From the NCBI GenBank assembly GCA_017544185.1, contig JAFYEQ010000234.1, forward strand, positions 1 through 15,838: a stretch of 15,838 nt of DNA, read 5' to 3'. Below are positions 1 to 7,073 of this stretch, piece by piece. The stretch is from Oscillospiraceae bacterium (lineage in GTDB: Bacteria > Bacillota > Clostridia > Oscillospirales > Ruminococcaceae). Numbering within the stretch: the first letter of the stretch is position 1; each line of letters starts with the position of its first letter. Below the pieces are notes generated by a model, which saw nothing but the letters and a program-made list of their open reading frames with translations, was not told the origin of the DNA and did not search any database. A program made the translations under genes and the position numbers.

Positions 1-1
1 G

Positions 2-802
2 GGCGATGTACAGGATCTGCCCATGGGGCCTGAATTCTATGATATCGTCAGGACCTGGGACGACACCATCGCGGGCAGCAACTGTCTGATCATACAGAGC
101 CCGCAGGATATGGAGATACTCAAAGAGCGCGACCCCGCATGGTACAGCTCTCTCGCGGGATCGGGCATAGATACCCTTGTGCTCTTCCCGCTCAGATCGG
201 GCAACGAGACCATCGGCTACATATGGGCAGTGGACTTCGACCCGTCCAAGGCTCAGAGCATCAAGGATACACTGGAGCTGACCACATACTTCATCGCGTC
301 TGAGATAGTGAATATGAAGCTGCTGCGCCGTCTGGAGTTCATGAGCTCCATGGATCTGCTGACGGGCATATACAACCGCAACGCGATGAACGCCAGAGTA
401 GACAGATACATCAGCGGTACGGAGCCCGTACCGAAGAGCTATGGCGTGATCTTCGCAGACCTCAACGGTCTCAAGACCGTGAACGATATAGAAGGGCACG
501 GCGCAGGCGATGAGCTCCTGAAAAGAGCGGCGTCCAGACTCAAGGACGTGTTCAGCGGCTGCGAGATCTACCGTGCAGGCGGCGATGAGTTTATGATATT
601 CGCCCCCATGATGACCGAGGACAGCCTCACGGAGCGCATAGCAGCACTCAGAGCAGACCCGCAGGGCATCAGCTTCGCCGTAGGCATGTACTACGAGGCA
701 GGCGGCGGGGATATACGAAATGCCATGCACATATCCGACGAACGCATGTACGCTGACAAGGAACGATATTACGCAGAACATCCAGAACGCAAAAGAAAGT
801 GA
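2..802 (+). CDS. Diguanylate cyclase, GAF-GGDEF, 5' partial
   Basis: C-terminal part of a soluble protein predicted to make cyclic di-GMP from two GTP. The frame is open to the window edge, so the true start lies upstream; the ATG at 23 is internal, because the paralogue at 853-2256 aligns well past it. The first ~100 residues are the end of a GAF-like sensor (VLFPL, GYIWAVDF). The GGDEF domain follows: DLLTGIYNRN, the substrate/metal segment FADLNGLKTVND, the signature AGGDEF at about 575-592, and the terminal MYADKERYY. No RxxD inhibitory I-site is present five residues before GGDEF. By eye it is about half identical to the next gene, which points to tandem duplication. No membrane segment is visible in this part. 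Cyclase activity is inferred from the intact signature. Confidence 0.88.
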   Translation, partial: GDVQDLPMGPEFYDIVRTWDDTIAGSNCLIIQSPQDMEILKERDPAWYSSLAGSGIDTLVLFPLRSGNETIGYIWAVDFDPSKAQSIKDTLELTTYFIASEIVNMKLLRRLEFMSSMDLLTGIYNRNAMNARVDRYISGTEPVPKSYGVIFADLNGLKTVNDIEGHGAGDELLKRAASRLKDVFSGCEIYRAGGDEFMIFAPMMTEDSLTERIAALRADPQGISFAVGMYYEAGGGDIRNAMHISDERMYADKERYYAEHPERKRK

Positions 803-852
803 CTTAACGATCGGGACAGCAGCGACGGATACTGCCTCACGGGGGGCATTAT

Positions 853-2256
853 ATGGACTTTAAACAAGTAGCAGAAAGTATGCCGATAGCGGCTTGTGTA
901 GTCTCCGTGGAGAAGCGTGGCGACACCTACGGCAAGGTGCGCCTCGTCACGGGGAACAAGATATATATAGATACCATCGAGCATCCTATGACGCCGGATC
1001 TTGCCATGCTCAAACGGGAATTCGTACCCAATTCGGAGTATACGGACTATATGACCCGCGACCTGAACTTCGAGGATTCCTGCTACCACGCTGCGGTGAA
1101 GAAGACCACCCGCCATGCGTACGCGCATCCTGCAAGATTCGACGTGTGGTTCGATATGACCTTCCTCCCCCTGTGGCCCGACGACGGTGATATATGCTAT
1201 TGCATGTACATCATGGAGGTACACCTGAAGCCTGATGCCAAGAGAATGTCCACTATATCCGCCGATATCGCATCGGCGGTGCTGGAGACCTGTATCAAGC
1301 TCAGGAGCCCCGGGGACTTCAAGGAGACCATAACGTCCATATGCAAGGACATCCGCGATCTGTGTGGTTCCGAGCACTGCTGCATACTGATGATGGACAC
1401 CGAGAAGCGCTCCTGCTATGTACTGTGCGAGGCCTTCTCCAAGGATACCAAGCTCCTGCCCATGGAGACCTATGTGGACGATGCGTTCTATGATATCGCC
1501 GAGTCCTGGGAGGCCACGATCGGCGGCAGCAACTGCCTGATGATAAAGAACAGTCATGATATGGAAGCCGTCAGGGAGCGCAACCCCATATGGGTGGAGT
1601 CCATAACCGGCGCGGGCGGCAAGACCATCGTGCTCTTCCCGCTGATATTCAAGGACGAGCTGCTGGGATATATATGGGCCATAAACTTCAGCGCGGATGC
1701 TGCGGACAAGATCAAGGAGACACTGGAGCTGACCACCTTCGTGCTGGCCTCCGAGCTGTACAGCTATCGCGTGATAGACAAGCTGCATATACTCAGCTCT
1801 ACCGATATGCTCACAGGCGTCATGAACCGCAACGAGATGAACAACTATGTGGATGAACTGGTAAAGGACTGCTCCGGCAAGTCCGTGGGCGTGCTCTTTG
1901 CGGACCTGAACGGACTGAAGGCAGTGAACGACGGCGAGGGCCATGCAGCAGGCGATATGCTGCTCAAGCACGCAGCCGAAGCACTGCGCGAGGTCTTCGA
2001 CGTACATCATATATTCCGCTCGGGCGGCGATGAGTTCGCCGTGATACTGACAGACGTGACAGAGGCAGATCTTGAGGAAGGCCACGCAAAGCTGGAACAG
2101 GCCGCTTCAAAGTATGAGGGGCTGGTGTTCGCGATAGGCACTGCATACGCTTCGGATACAAGGGATGTGCGCAGCGCTCTGCACGACGCGGACGAGCACA
2201 TGTACGCTGACAAGGAAAGCTATTATACCAGATATCCCGAGCGCAGGAAAAGATGA
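853..2256 (+). CDS. Diguanylate cyclase with PAS-like, GAF and GGDEF domains
   Basis: A 467-residue cytoplasmic protein predicted to synthesise cyclic di-GMP. Residues ~5-130 look PAS-like (MPIAACVV start). Residues ~145-310 are GAF-like, with several Cys (CGSEHCCILMM). The GGDEF domain runs from about residue 312 (SSTDMLTGVMNRNE) through FADLNGLKAVND to SGGDEF (GGDEF at residues 391-395) and ends with MYADKESYY. The five-residues-upstream RxxD I-site is absent (FDVH instead), so product feedback inhibition is unlikely. The start ATG lies 6 nt after GGGGGG (841-846), a weak ribosome site. It follows its paralogue by 50 bp, and its stop overlaps the next start (ATGA), so the three genes look cotranscribed. 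The Cys-containing GAF could sense a redox or small-molecule signal; that is speculation. Confidence 0.92.
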   Translation: MDFKQVAESMPIAACVVSVEKRGDTYGKVRLVTGNKIYIDTIEHPMTPDLAMLKREFVPNSEYTDYMTRDLNFEDSCYHAAVKKTTRHAYAHPARFDVWFDMTFLPLWPDDGDICYCMYIMEVHLKPDAKRMSTISADIASAVLETCIKLRSPGDFKETITSICKDIRDLCGSEHCCILMMDTEKRSCYVLCEAFSKDTKLLPMETYVDDAFYDIAESWEATIGGSNCLMIKNSHDMEAVRERNPIWVESITGAGGKTIVLFPLIFKDELLGYIWAINFSADAADKIKETLELTTFVLASELYSYRVIDKLHILSSTDMLTGVMNRNEMNNYVDELVKDCSGKSVGVLFADLNGLKAVNDGEGHAAGDMLLKHAAEALREVFDVHHIFRSGGDEFAVILTDVTEADLEEGHAKLEQAASKYEGLVFAIGTAYASDTRDVRSALHDADEHMYADKESYYTRYPERRKR

Positions 2257-2921
2257 CCATGAACAGTATCATATTCGATATGGACGGCGTGATCTTCGAT
2301 TCCGAGTCAAAGGTGCTGGAATGCTGGCAGGAGACGGCCGCGAAGCACGGCATGGGAGATGTACGTGACGCCTTCATCAAGTGCATCGGCACCAACTCCG
2401 CCAGATCGAAGGAGATATTTTTAGAGCATTACGGAGCGGATCTCCCCTATGATGAGTACCGCACCGAGATGTCCGCCCTTTTCCACGAGAGATATGACGG
2501 CGGCAGGCTCCCCATGAAAAAAGGGATCCGCGAGATCCTTGAGGCACTGAAGAACGCAGGATGGTCTGTGGCGCTGGCCTCTTCCACCCGCAGAGCCGTA
2601 GTGATGGAGCAGCTGGGAGCTGCAGGACTGGCAGGATGGTTCGACGTGGTGATAGGCGGCGATATGATCGCACGGAGCAAGCCCGCCCCGGATATATTCT
2701 TAGCGGCTGCAGAGGAGCTGCACGCCGACCCGTCCGAGACCTATGTGGTGGAGGATTCCTACAACGGGATCAGAGCAGCCTATGACGGCGGCTTTATCCC
2801 TATCATGGTGCCGGATATGCTCCCGCCCGACGACGAGATGAGATCGAAGGCGAGATATATACTGCACGACCTTTTTGAAGTAAAGGAGCTCCTGTTATCG
2901 GAGATACCGATACATGAATAA
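2253..2921 (+). CDS. HAD superfamily hydrolase, subfamily IA (beta-phosphoglucomutase/phosphatase-like)
   Basis: A 222-residue cytosolic HAD protein with all four motifs: nucleophile segment FDMDGVIFDSE (motif I, DxD), ALASST (motif II), RSKPAPDIF (motif III Lys) and VVEDSYNGIRAA (motif IV acidic). The helical cap lies between motifs I and II, as in the beta-phosphoglucomutase/phosphatase group of subfamily IA; the length is typical. The substrate is probably a small phosphorylated metabolite and cannot be assigned. The ATG overlaps the stop of the GGDEF gene (ATGA, 2253-2256), implying translational coupling; ATG 2259 is an alternative start with better spacing from AGGA at 2245-2248. A mechanistic link to c-di-GMP is not shown by the sequence. 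Confidence 0.88.
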   Translation: MTMNSIIFDMDGVIFDSESKVLECWQETAAKHGMGDVRDAFIKCIGTNSARSKEIFLEHYGADLPYDEYRTEMSALFHERYDGGRLPMKKGIREILEALKNAGWSVALASSTRRAVVMEQLGAAGLAGWFDVVIGGDMIARSKPAPDIFLAAAEELHADPSETYVVEDSYNGIRAAYDGGFIPIMVPDMLPPDDEMRSKARYILHDLFEVKELLLSEIPIHE

Positions 2922-2961
2922 AGATCCCAAAGGATCAATATCTTATCAAGGAGGACATACC

Positions 2962-3510
2962 ATGGGAACATCAAAAAAGAAGAAGACCGCTGCTGAGAAC
3001 GTTATCGAAGCTGCTGCTGACATCATCAAGGATGTGGCTTCCGGCAAGGACGTTACCGAGGCCGTAGCCGATAAGGCTGCAGAGACCGCAGCTGCCATCA
3101 CAGGTGCAGAGAAACCGGCTGCTAAGGCAGCTGCAAAGAAAACAGCCGCTAAGAGACCGGCTGCAAAGAAGACCGCTGCTAAGGCCACCGAGAAGAAGCC
3201 TGCTGCTAAGAAGACTGCAGCAAAGGCTGAGGCTAAGGCTGAAGCTAAGGCTCCCGAGAAGCCTGCTGCAGCTAAGAAGCCGGCTGCTAAGAAGGCTACT
3301 ACCGAGAAGAAGGAAACTCTGGTATACCAGGTAAAGAACAACAACTACACCACCGAGGATATCATCGCAAAGTGCAAGGATGCATACCGCGGCGGCACGA
3401 GAAAGGTCATAAAGACCATCGACGTCTATGTGAAGAGCTCCAAGGCTTACTTTGTCGTAAACGGCAAGGACAAGGACGACGAGGGCAAGGCATTCTGCAT
3501 AGATCTGTGA
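2962..3510 (+). CDS. Histone H1-like Lys/Ala-rich protein with C-terminal DUF6465-like domain
   Basis: A 182-residue basic protein. Residues ~1-50 form a helical Ala-rich lead (AAADIIKDVASGKDVTEAV). Residues ~50-115 are low-complexity Lys/Ala/Pro repeats (PAAKKTAAK-type units) like eukaryotic H1 tails and bacterial H1-like proteins. Residues ~118-182 form a compact globular domain (LVYQVKNNNYTTEDII...KVIKTIDVYVKSSKAYFVVNGK) that I recall from the Firmicutes family DUF6465. The start at 2962 is chosen because AAGGAGG (2948-2954) sits 7 nt upstream; the longer reading from 2914 has no such site and overlaps the HAD gene. Probable role: non-specific nucleic acid binding or nucleoid organisation, inferred from composition. 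A phasin-like or ribosome-associated role is possible. Confidence 0.85.
   Translation: MGTSKKKKTAAENVIEAAADIIKDVASGKDVTEAVADKAAETAAAITGAEKPAAKAAAKKTAAKRPAAKKTAAKATEKKPAAKKTAAKAEAKAEAKAPEKPAAAKKPAAKKATTEKKETLVYQVKNNNYTTEDIIAKCKDAYRGGTRKVIKTIDVYVKSSKAYFVVNGKDKDDEGKAFCIDL
3115..3310 (+). repeat. Degenerate Lys/Ala repeat tract inside the H1-like gene
   Basis: Imperfect short repeats of GCTGCTAAGAAG/GCAAAGAAG type encode AAKK, PAAKK and AKAEAKAEAK units. The nucleotide similarity between units makes this stretch prone to slippage and length variation between strains. Confidence 0.7.
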
Positions 3511-3518
3511 TAAAAACG

Positions 3519-3543
3519 AGGGAGCGCCGTAGGGCTGCTCCCT
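3519..3543 (+). terminator. Possible intrinsic terminator after the H1-like gene
   Basis: AGGGAGC (3519-3525) pairs perfectly with GCTCCCT (3537-3543) across an 11-nt loop, 9 nt after the stop codon. The following T-run is weak (TTATGT), so termination may be partial and allow read-through into the lipoprotein gene. Confidence 0.5.
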
Positions 3544-3565
3544 TATGTCATACATGGAGGACATC

Positions 3566-4156
3566 ATGCTCAAGAAGATCGTGGGTGCGGTGCTGGCGGT
3601 GTCTCTGACCGCGTGTGCGGGATCTGCAGGTACCGTTACGGATACTGTCATGAGTACCGTCACGACTACTGTCACGGATACGTCTTACGATGAGACTGTC
3701 ATCACCGCGGACACCGGGACGGAGATATCCTTGGAGGATACCGCCGTCACAAGGATGCAGGACCTGAGCGTCATACTGGCGGTCATGGGGGCCAGCCCCA
3801 TGTACACCTCCGAGGACGGCGCCCCCGACGGGTACGTGAGGGTGACCGATGGACGCTTTGGTACTATGGACAGCTTCACCGCGTACATAGAGGATATCTG
3901 TGCAGATCCGCTGCGCTCGGAGCTGCTGAAAGGATGCGGCGAGTGTCTCACGGAGCAGGACGGAGCGCTGTATGCGAAGCAGTCGGGGCGTTCCTTCTTC
4001 ATGTTCCGCACCGACGGAGGCGTCACCATATCTGACGCCGATGCATCCCGCTTCACGGCCGAGACCGTTGACGGCGATGATCTGTACGGGCCCGGGAGAG
4101 CGGTATTCGTATACGACGGCGGCACATGGCGCATCGAGAGCTACACCTACGGATGA
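3566..4156 (+). CDS. Small secreted lipoprotein with Thr/Val-rich linker
   Basis: A 196-residue predicted lipoprotein. The start at 3566 has GGAGG (3556-3560) 5 nt upstream and gives a short signal (MLKKIVGAVLAVSLTAC) whose lipobox LTAC places the lipidated Cys at residue 16; the longer frame from 3545 spoils this. Residues ~20-50 are a Thr/Val/Asp linker (TVTDTVMSTVTTTVTDT). The C-terminal part is a folded domain with RFGTMDSFTAYIEDI, a central ALYAKQSGRSFFMF strand and a final YDGGTWRIESYTY. This layout resembles NTF2-like or IseA-like extracytoplasmic domains of Firmicutes; that assignment is from memory of the pattern and weak. It acts outside the membrane; function unknown. It lies 55 nt after the H1-like gene and 12 nt before the hydrolase remnant. 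Confidence 0.8.
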   Translation: MLKKIVGAVLAVSLTACAGSAGTVTDTVMSTVTTTVTDTSYDETVITADTGTEISLEDTAVTRMQDLSVILAVMGASPMYTSEDGAPDGYVRVTDGRFGTMDSFTAYIEDICADPLRSELLKGCGECLTEQDGALYAKQSGRSFFMFRTDGGVTISDADASRFTAETVDGDDLYGPGRAVFVYDGGTWRIESYTYG

Positions 4157-4168
4157 TCGGAGAGACCT

Positions 4169-4351
4169 ATGACAGAAAAGATATATCGTTCTTCATCGGG
4201 AGATGTACACTACTGGCTATCGGACACGGTCCGCAAGGACATACCGACGCTGTTCTTTATGCACGGTCTGACGGCGAGCCATGAGCTGTTCAGGAGCCAG
4301 ACAGAGCAGGTCAACAGATGCATAGAGGATCTCCTGCAGACCATATCATGA
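4169..4351 (+). pseudogene. Internally deleted alpha/beta hydrolase remnant (60 codons)
   Basis: The first ~40 residues match the beginning of an alpha/beta-hydrolase: GDVHYWLSDT, a hydrophobic strand IPTLFF, and the oxyanion motif MHGLTASHELFRSQ. The family normally continues for ~200 more residues with a nucleophile elbow (GxSxG), an Asp and a His. Here the frame jumps directly to QVNRCIEDLLQ, which looks like the final helix of the same family (...N..IE.FL..). So the catalytic core appears to be missing in frame. A good ribosome site (GGAG, 4159-4162) and start codon are kept, so a 60-residue peptide could still be made. It could instead be a genuine small protein; the HG-motif strand argues against that. 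Confidence 0.6.
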
Positions 4352-4358
4352 TACAAAG

Positions 4359-4385
4359 CCCCCGAACGCATCACGCGCTCGGGGG
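4359..4385. terminator. Bidirectional hairpin terminator between convergent genes
   Basis: CCCCCGAACGC and GCGCTCGGGGG form an 11-position stem with one A-C mismatch and a 5-nt loop (ATCAC). It lies between the converging ends of the hydrolase remnant (stop 4351) and the surface-protein gene (stop at 4406-4408). T-rich tracts are short on both sides (CGTTTG on +, CTTTG on -), but the stem is very stable. Confidence 0.75.
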
Positions 4386-4405
4386 ATCGTTTGTCTATGA
4401 TCAGA

Positions 4406-5500
4406 TCAAACGCTGACTATGTCCTTCTTGGTGATCGTGGTCCACTTGCCGTTGACCTCGGCCTTTACAGCGTAGCCCGTGTCGTCGGAGCGCTGAGCGA
4501 ACTTTATGGCAGTCTTCTTGGTGACGGTCACCTTCATGATCTTGCCCTTCTTCACGCGGTATACGGCATACTGCTTCGCATCGGGTACCGCATCCCACCT
4601 GAGCGTCACCTTGCCGTCCTTGGCGGTGGCCTTCACCACAGGCTTGGATGAGCCCCTGAGGGTGACGGTGATCTTGAAGGAGTCGCTGACGCTGGACATA
4701 GAGCCGCTTATGCTGTACCTCACCATGAACTTGTAGGTCTTCACGCCCTTGGTCGACTTATGGGTATAGGTGGGCTTGTCGGTCTCGGCCAGCTTGTCAT
4801 ACTTCTCGCCGTTGTAGAGATATACCGTGTACTTGCCGGCCTTGGGCACCTTGTCCCAGTCCAGGATGATATCGCCCTTGGTGTTTGTACGTGCGGAGAT
4901 CTTCATCTCCACTCTCTTGGACTTGTCCCTCTTGTTGACGGTGTCGGGGGTATAGGTGGGCGTGGCGGTATAGGTCACGGACCAGCCGCCTGTATACGCA
5001 GCGGTCGACTTAGCAGTACCGCCTGTGGTCTTCTTTTTGCCGTTGCCCTTGTCGCTGCCGTCGTCCGAGGAGGAGCTGTCAGATCTGTCGTCGTCTCTGC
5101 TGTCGCTGTCCGACGAGCTGCTGTCATATCCGGTATCCTTGCCCGAAGGGACATAGACACCGCCGCCGGAGGGCGTGGTATCGGATGAGGGCGAAGGCGT
5201 GGGATCGGGCGTAGGATCGGGATCCACGACCGGCATGGGATCGGTCTCGTTGCGGTCATCGGACAGAGGGAGCGTATCCTCGCTGTCATCGTGGTAGGGC
5301 TCGGGATCGGGCTTTTCGATCACAGGGTCGGGATCGGGCTTTTCGATCACAGGGTCGGGATCGGGCCTCTTATCGCCTGTGTCGGAGGTATCCGATGTGC
5401 CCCCGCCGATGGGGACAAAGGGCAGATCTATGGCCGACACGTTCGCAGGCACCATCATCGCTGCTGCCAGCAGAGCGGCAGCTACACGTCTGTATCTCAT
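4406..5500 (-). CDS. Secreted surface protein with Asp/Pro and Ser/Asp-rich stalk and two FnIII-like domains
   Basis: A 364-residue exported protein. Signal peptide: MRYRRV then AAALLAAAMM, with probable cleavage after VSA (~residue 23). Residues ~40-120 are rich in Asp, Pro and Glu, with two exact PDPDPVIEK repeats. Residues ~120-160 are Ser/Asp-rich (SSSSDSDSRDD), comparable to the linkers of surface adhesins and cellulosomal proteins. Residues ~195-285 and ~285-364 are two FnIII-like beta-sandwiches, each with the ILDWDKVPKAGKYTVYLY / VTLRWDAVPDAKQYAVYRV pattern. No LPXTG, dockerin, SLH or choline-binding repeat is visible, so the attachment mode is unknown and it may be released. The start has GGAGAG 5 nt upstream. 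It has its own near-consensus promoter, despite lying 102 bp after the MATE gene. Confidence 0.85.
   Translation of the reverse strand: MRYRRVAAALLAAAMMVPANVSAIDLPFVPIGGGTSDTSDTGDKRPDPDPVIEKPDPDPVIEKPDPEPYHDDSEDTLPLSDDRNETDPMPVVDPDPTPDPTPSPSSDTTPSGGGVYVPSGKDTGYDSSSSDSDSRDDDRSDSSSSDDGSDKGNGKKKTTGGTAKSTAAYTGGWSVTYTATPTYTPDTVNKRDKSKRVEMKISARTNTKGDIILDWDKVPKAGKYTVYLYNGEKYDKLAETDKPTYTHKSTKGVKTYKFMVRYSISGSMSSVSDSFKITVTLRGSSKPVVKATAKDGKVTLRWDAVPDAKQYAVYRVKKGKIMKVTVTKKTAIKFAQRSDDTGYAVKAEVNGKWTTITKKDIVSV
5301..5366 (-). repeat. 27-bp tandem repeat encoding PDPDPVIEK
   Basis: Two identical 27-bp copies (5301-5327 and 5328-5354) are followed by a 12-bp partial third copy (5355-5366). The period is a whole number of codons, so copy number can change without a frameshift. 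Confidence 0.9.
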
Positions 5501-5541
5501 ACTATCTCTCCATTCTGTGGGATAAACTTATAGATACATAC

Positions 5542-5571
5542 ATTATACCACAGTCGATCCGCCGATGTCAA
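5542..5571 (-). promoter_or_regulatory. Sigma-A promoter for the surface protein gene
   Basis: Reading the minus strand, TTGACA (5571-5566), an 18-nt spacer and TATAAT (5547-5542) are present. The -10 is preceded by TGG (extended -10). The predicted start near 5535 gives a leader of about 35 nt ahead of ATG 5500. This is among the closest-to-consensus promoters in the window. Confidence 0.8.
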
Positions 5572-5602
5572 CTGTTTTTGTGATAAAAGCCGGATATCGT
5601 CC

Positions 5603-6925
5603 TCATTCACTGTGCCCGGTCTTTGTGTGTAACATATACGCGCCCGCGACGAGCGCCAGCGCACCGACCCATGCGGCTATCTCGGCATAGCCGGCGGCAC
5701 TGAAGCCTATGCGAGGGAGCATCAGGGCTATCACGGGTATCCTGAAGAGCATCTCCGCTATACCCGACAGCATCGGTACAGTAGGGTATCCCATCCCCTG
5801 CATCGCATTGCGGAACACGAACAGCAAGTTAAGTAGGATCAGCCCCGCTCCGCATATCCTCAGATATATGACAGTGAGGGCTATGGTATCACTGCCACTG
5901 AGCATAGCTCCTGCCAGCAGATCGGGCAGGAACACCATGGCCGCACCTATGCACAGATAGGATATCAGCGCGATGCATACCGATACCCGCACGCCGCGGC
6001 GTATGCGCTGCATCTGTCCCGCGCCGTGATTCTGCCCCACGAAGGACATCAGTGCGAAGCCTGCGGTCAGGGACGGGAGCATGGCCAAGTTCAAATACTT
6101 GCTGCACACCGAATACGCCGAGGTGTACGCCGCGCCGCAGTCGTTGACATACCCCTGCACCACCATGCATCCCACCGCCGTCACCGAGTTCATGCACGCC
6201 ATAGGGATACCGTTCTTCAGCAGCAGGAGGACCATGCTCCTGTCCCGCGTGAAGTCATCCTTCCCTATCCGCAGCTCCGGTATATCCCGCATCCTGACCC
6301 AGCATATCACCGCAGACAGCGCCTGCGATACCACTGTAGCCGCCGCTGCTCCCTCTACGCCCGTATGCACGATAAATATCAGCACTATATCCAGAGCTAT
6401 GTTCACAGCGGATGATATCACTATCGCCGTAAAGGGCGTCCTGCTGTCGCCCACAGAGCGGAGCATCCCCGAGAACAGATCATACGCTACCGTTGCTGCC
6501 AGCCCGCCGAATATGATATAGCCGTATGTGAGACTGTCCGAGATCAAGGAAGGATCTGTCTTCATCATGACTACCACGGGGCGCAGCAGCAGGCATCCTG
6601 CCGCAGTAAGTATCACCGTCAGTATAGCCGACAGCTTTATCGACATGGCAGCGGCTCTCCTCACTGATGCGCTGTCACCCGAGCCGAAGCACTGGGCGAC
6701 TATCACTCCGAAGCCCCCTGTCATCCCCATGGAAAAGCCTATGATGAACAAGGACATGGAGGCCAGGTCCCCTACCGAGCCCAGAGCGGCATCACCGAGG
6801 CCCTTGCCGACTATGGCCGTATCGGCTATAGAGTATACCTGCTTGAGCAAATTGGTGAGCAGCATGGGGAAGAACAGCCCCAGCAGCTTCCCGCGGACGC
6901 TCCCTGTCGTAAGATCGTTGGTCAT
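5603..6925 (-). CDS. MATE family multidrug/Na+ antiporter
   Basis: A 440-residue polytopic membrane protein of the MATE (MatE) family, which exports cationic drugs or metabolites using a Na+ or H+ gradient. Visible features: N-terminal LFFPMLLTNLLKQVYSIADTAIVGKGLGDAALGSVG (first MatE repeat; split here for reading as PMLLTNLLKQ and YSIADTAIVG), GMTGGFGVIVAQCFGSGD, and a second repeat from about GIPMACMNSVTAVGCMVVQ with SFVGQNHGAGQ and RNAMQGMGYP. Twelve hydrophobic segments fit the family size. Start 6925 is preferred over the frame's ATG at 6958: it has GAGGTGAT just upstream and gives the usual MTNDLTTGSV opening. It is transcribed divergently from an AraC regulator, its probable controller. 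The substrate cannot be told from sequence. Confidence 0.93.
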   Translation of the reverse strand: MTNDLTTGSVRGKLLGLFFPMLLTNLLKQVYSIADTAIVGKGLGDAALGSVGDLASMSLFIIGFSMGMTGGFGVIVAQCFGSGDSASVRRAAAMSIKLSAILTVILTAAGCLLLRPVVVMMKTDPSLISDSLTYGYIIFGGLAATVAYDLFSGMLRSVGDSRTPFTAIVISSAVNIALDIVLIFIVHTGVEGAAAATVVSQALSAVICWVRMRDIPELRIGKDDFTRDRSMVLLLLKNGIPMACMNSVTAVGCMVVQGYVNDCGAAYTSAYSVCSKYLNLAMLPSLTAGFALMSFVGQNHGAGQMQRIRRGVRVSVCIALISYLCIGAAMVFLPDLLAGAMLSGSDTIALTVIYLRICGAGLILLNLLFVFRNAMQGMGYPTVPMLSGIAEMLFRIPVIALMLPRIGFSAAGYAEIAAWVGALALVAGAYMLHTKTGHSE

Positions 6926-6943
6926 ATCATCACCTCTGATGAT

Positions 6944-6952
6944 ACTATAGCA
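6944..6952 (-). promoter_or_regulatory. Extended -10 element for the MATE gene
   Basis: The minus strand reads TGCTATAGT, an extended -10 (TGnTATAGT), about 19 nt before the start codon. No good -35 is visible. The predicted leader is very short (~12 nt) but contains the ribosome site. A missing -35 would fit activator dependence, for example on the neighbouring AraC protein. Confidence 0.5.
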
Positions 6953-6969
6953 TATCACGATCTGCGGTT

Positions 6970-6980
6970 ATATCTGATAT
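6970..6980. promoter_or_regulatory. Palindrome between divergent MATE and AraC promoters
   Basis: ATATC-T-GATAT is a perfect 11-nt palindrome one base before the -35 of the AraC gene. A second, wider inverted pair, ATATCAC (6952-6958) and GTGATAT (7001-7007), flanks it. These are candidate operators for the AraC-type regulator; AT-rich composition makes chance palindromes fairly likely. Confidence 0.4.
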
Positions 6981-6981
6981 C

Positions 6982-7010
6982 TTGACTTTATAGCTGAAAA
7001 GTGATATCAT
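6982..7010 (+). promoter_or_regulatory. Sigma-A promoter for the AraC regulator
   Basis: TTGACT (6982-6987), 17-nt spacer, TATCAT (7005-7010). The transcript would start near 7017, which is downstream of the ATG at 7011. This supports ATG 7074 as the real start of the regulator. Confidence 0.65.
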
Positions 7011-7022
7011 ATGAGAGACAGA

Positions 7023-7057
7023 AAAAGGAGGTCGGATCCGTATCAGGCTCCGAGCCT
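7023..7057 (+). other. Orphan Shine-Dalgarno and small hairpin in the AraC leader
   Basis: AAAAAGGAGG (7022-7031) is a strong ribosome site with no start codon in the normal window after it. It is followed by AGGCT-CCG-AGCCT (7045-7057), a 5-bp hairpin, before the real site AAGGTGG (7061-7067). Possibly a ribosome standby site or a decayed start. Confidence 0.4.
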
Positions 7058-7073
7058 ACGAAGGTGGTATGAT

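Noticed and set aside
769..2085. 438-codon open frame on the minus strand
   Set aside because: It lies antisense to the GGDEF gene with clear domain motifs. Its translation is rich in His, Cys and Tyr with no recognisable family, and it has no independent ribosome site or promoter.
2971..3675. 234-codon minus frame rich in Leu/Ser/Cys
   Set aside because: It is the complement of the Lys/Ala repeat tract, and its low-complexity composition follows from that. The plus-strand gene has an ideal ribosome site.
5301..5366. Possible CRISPR-like repeats
   Set aside because: The repeats are contiguous, without spacers, and in frame inside a coding region; they encode PDPDPVIEK.
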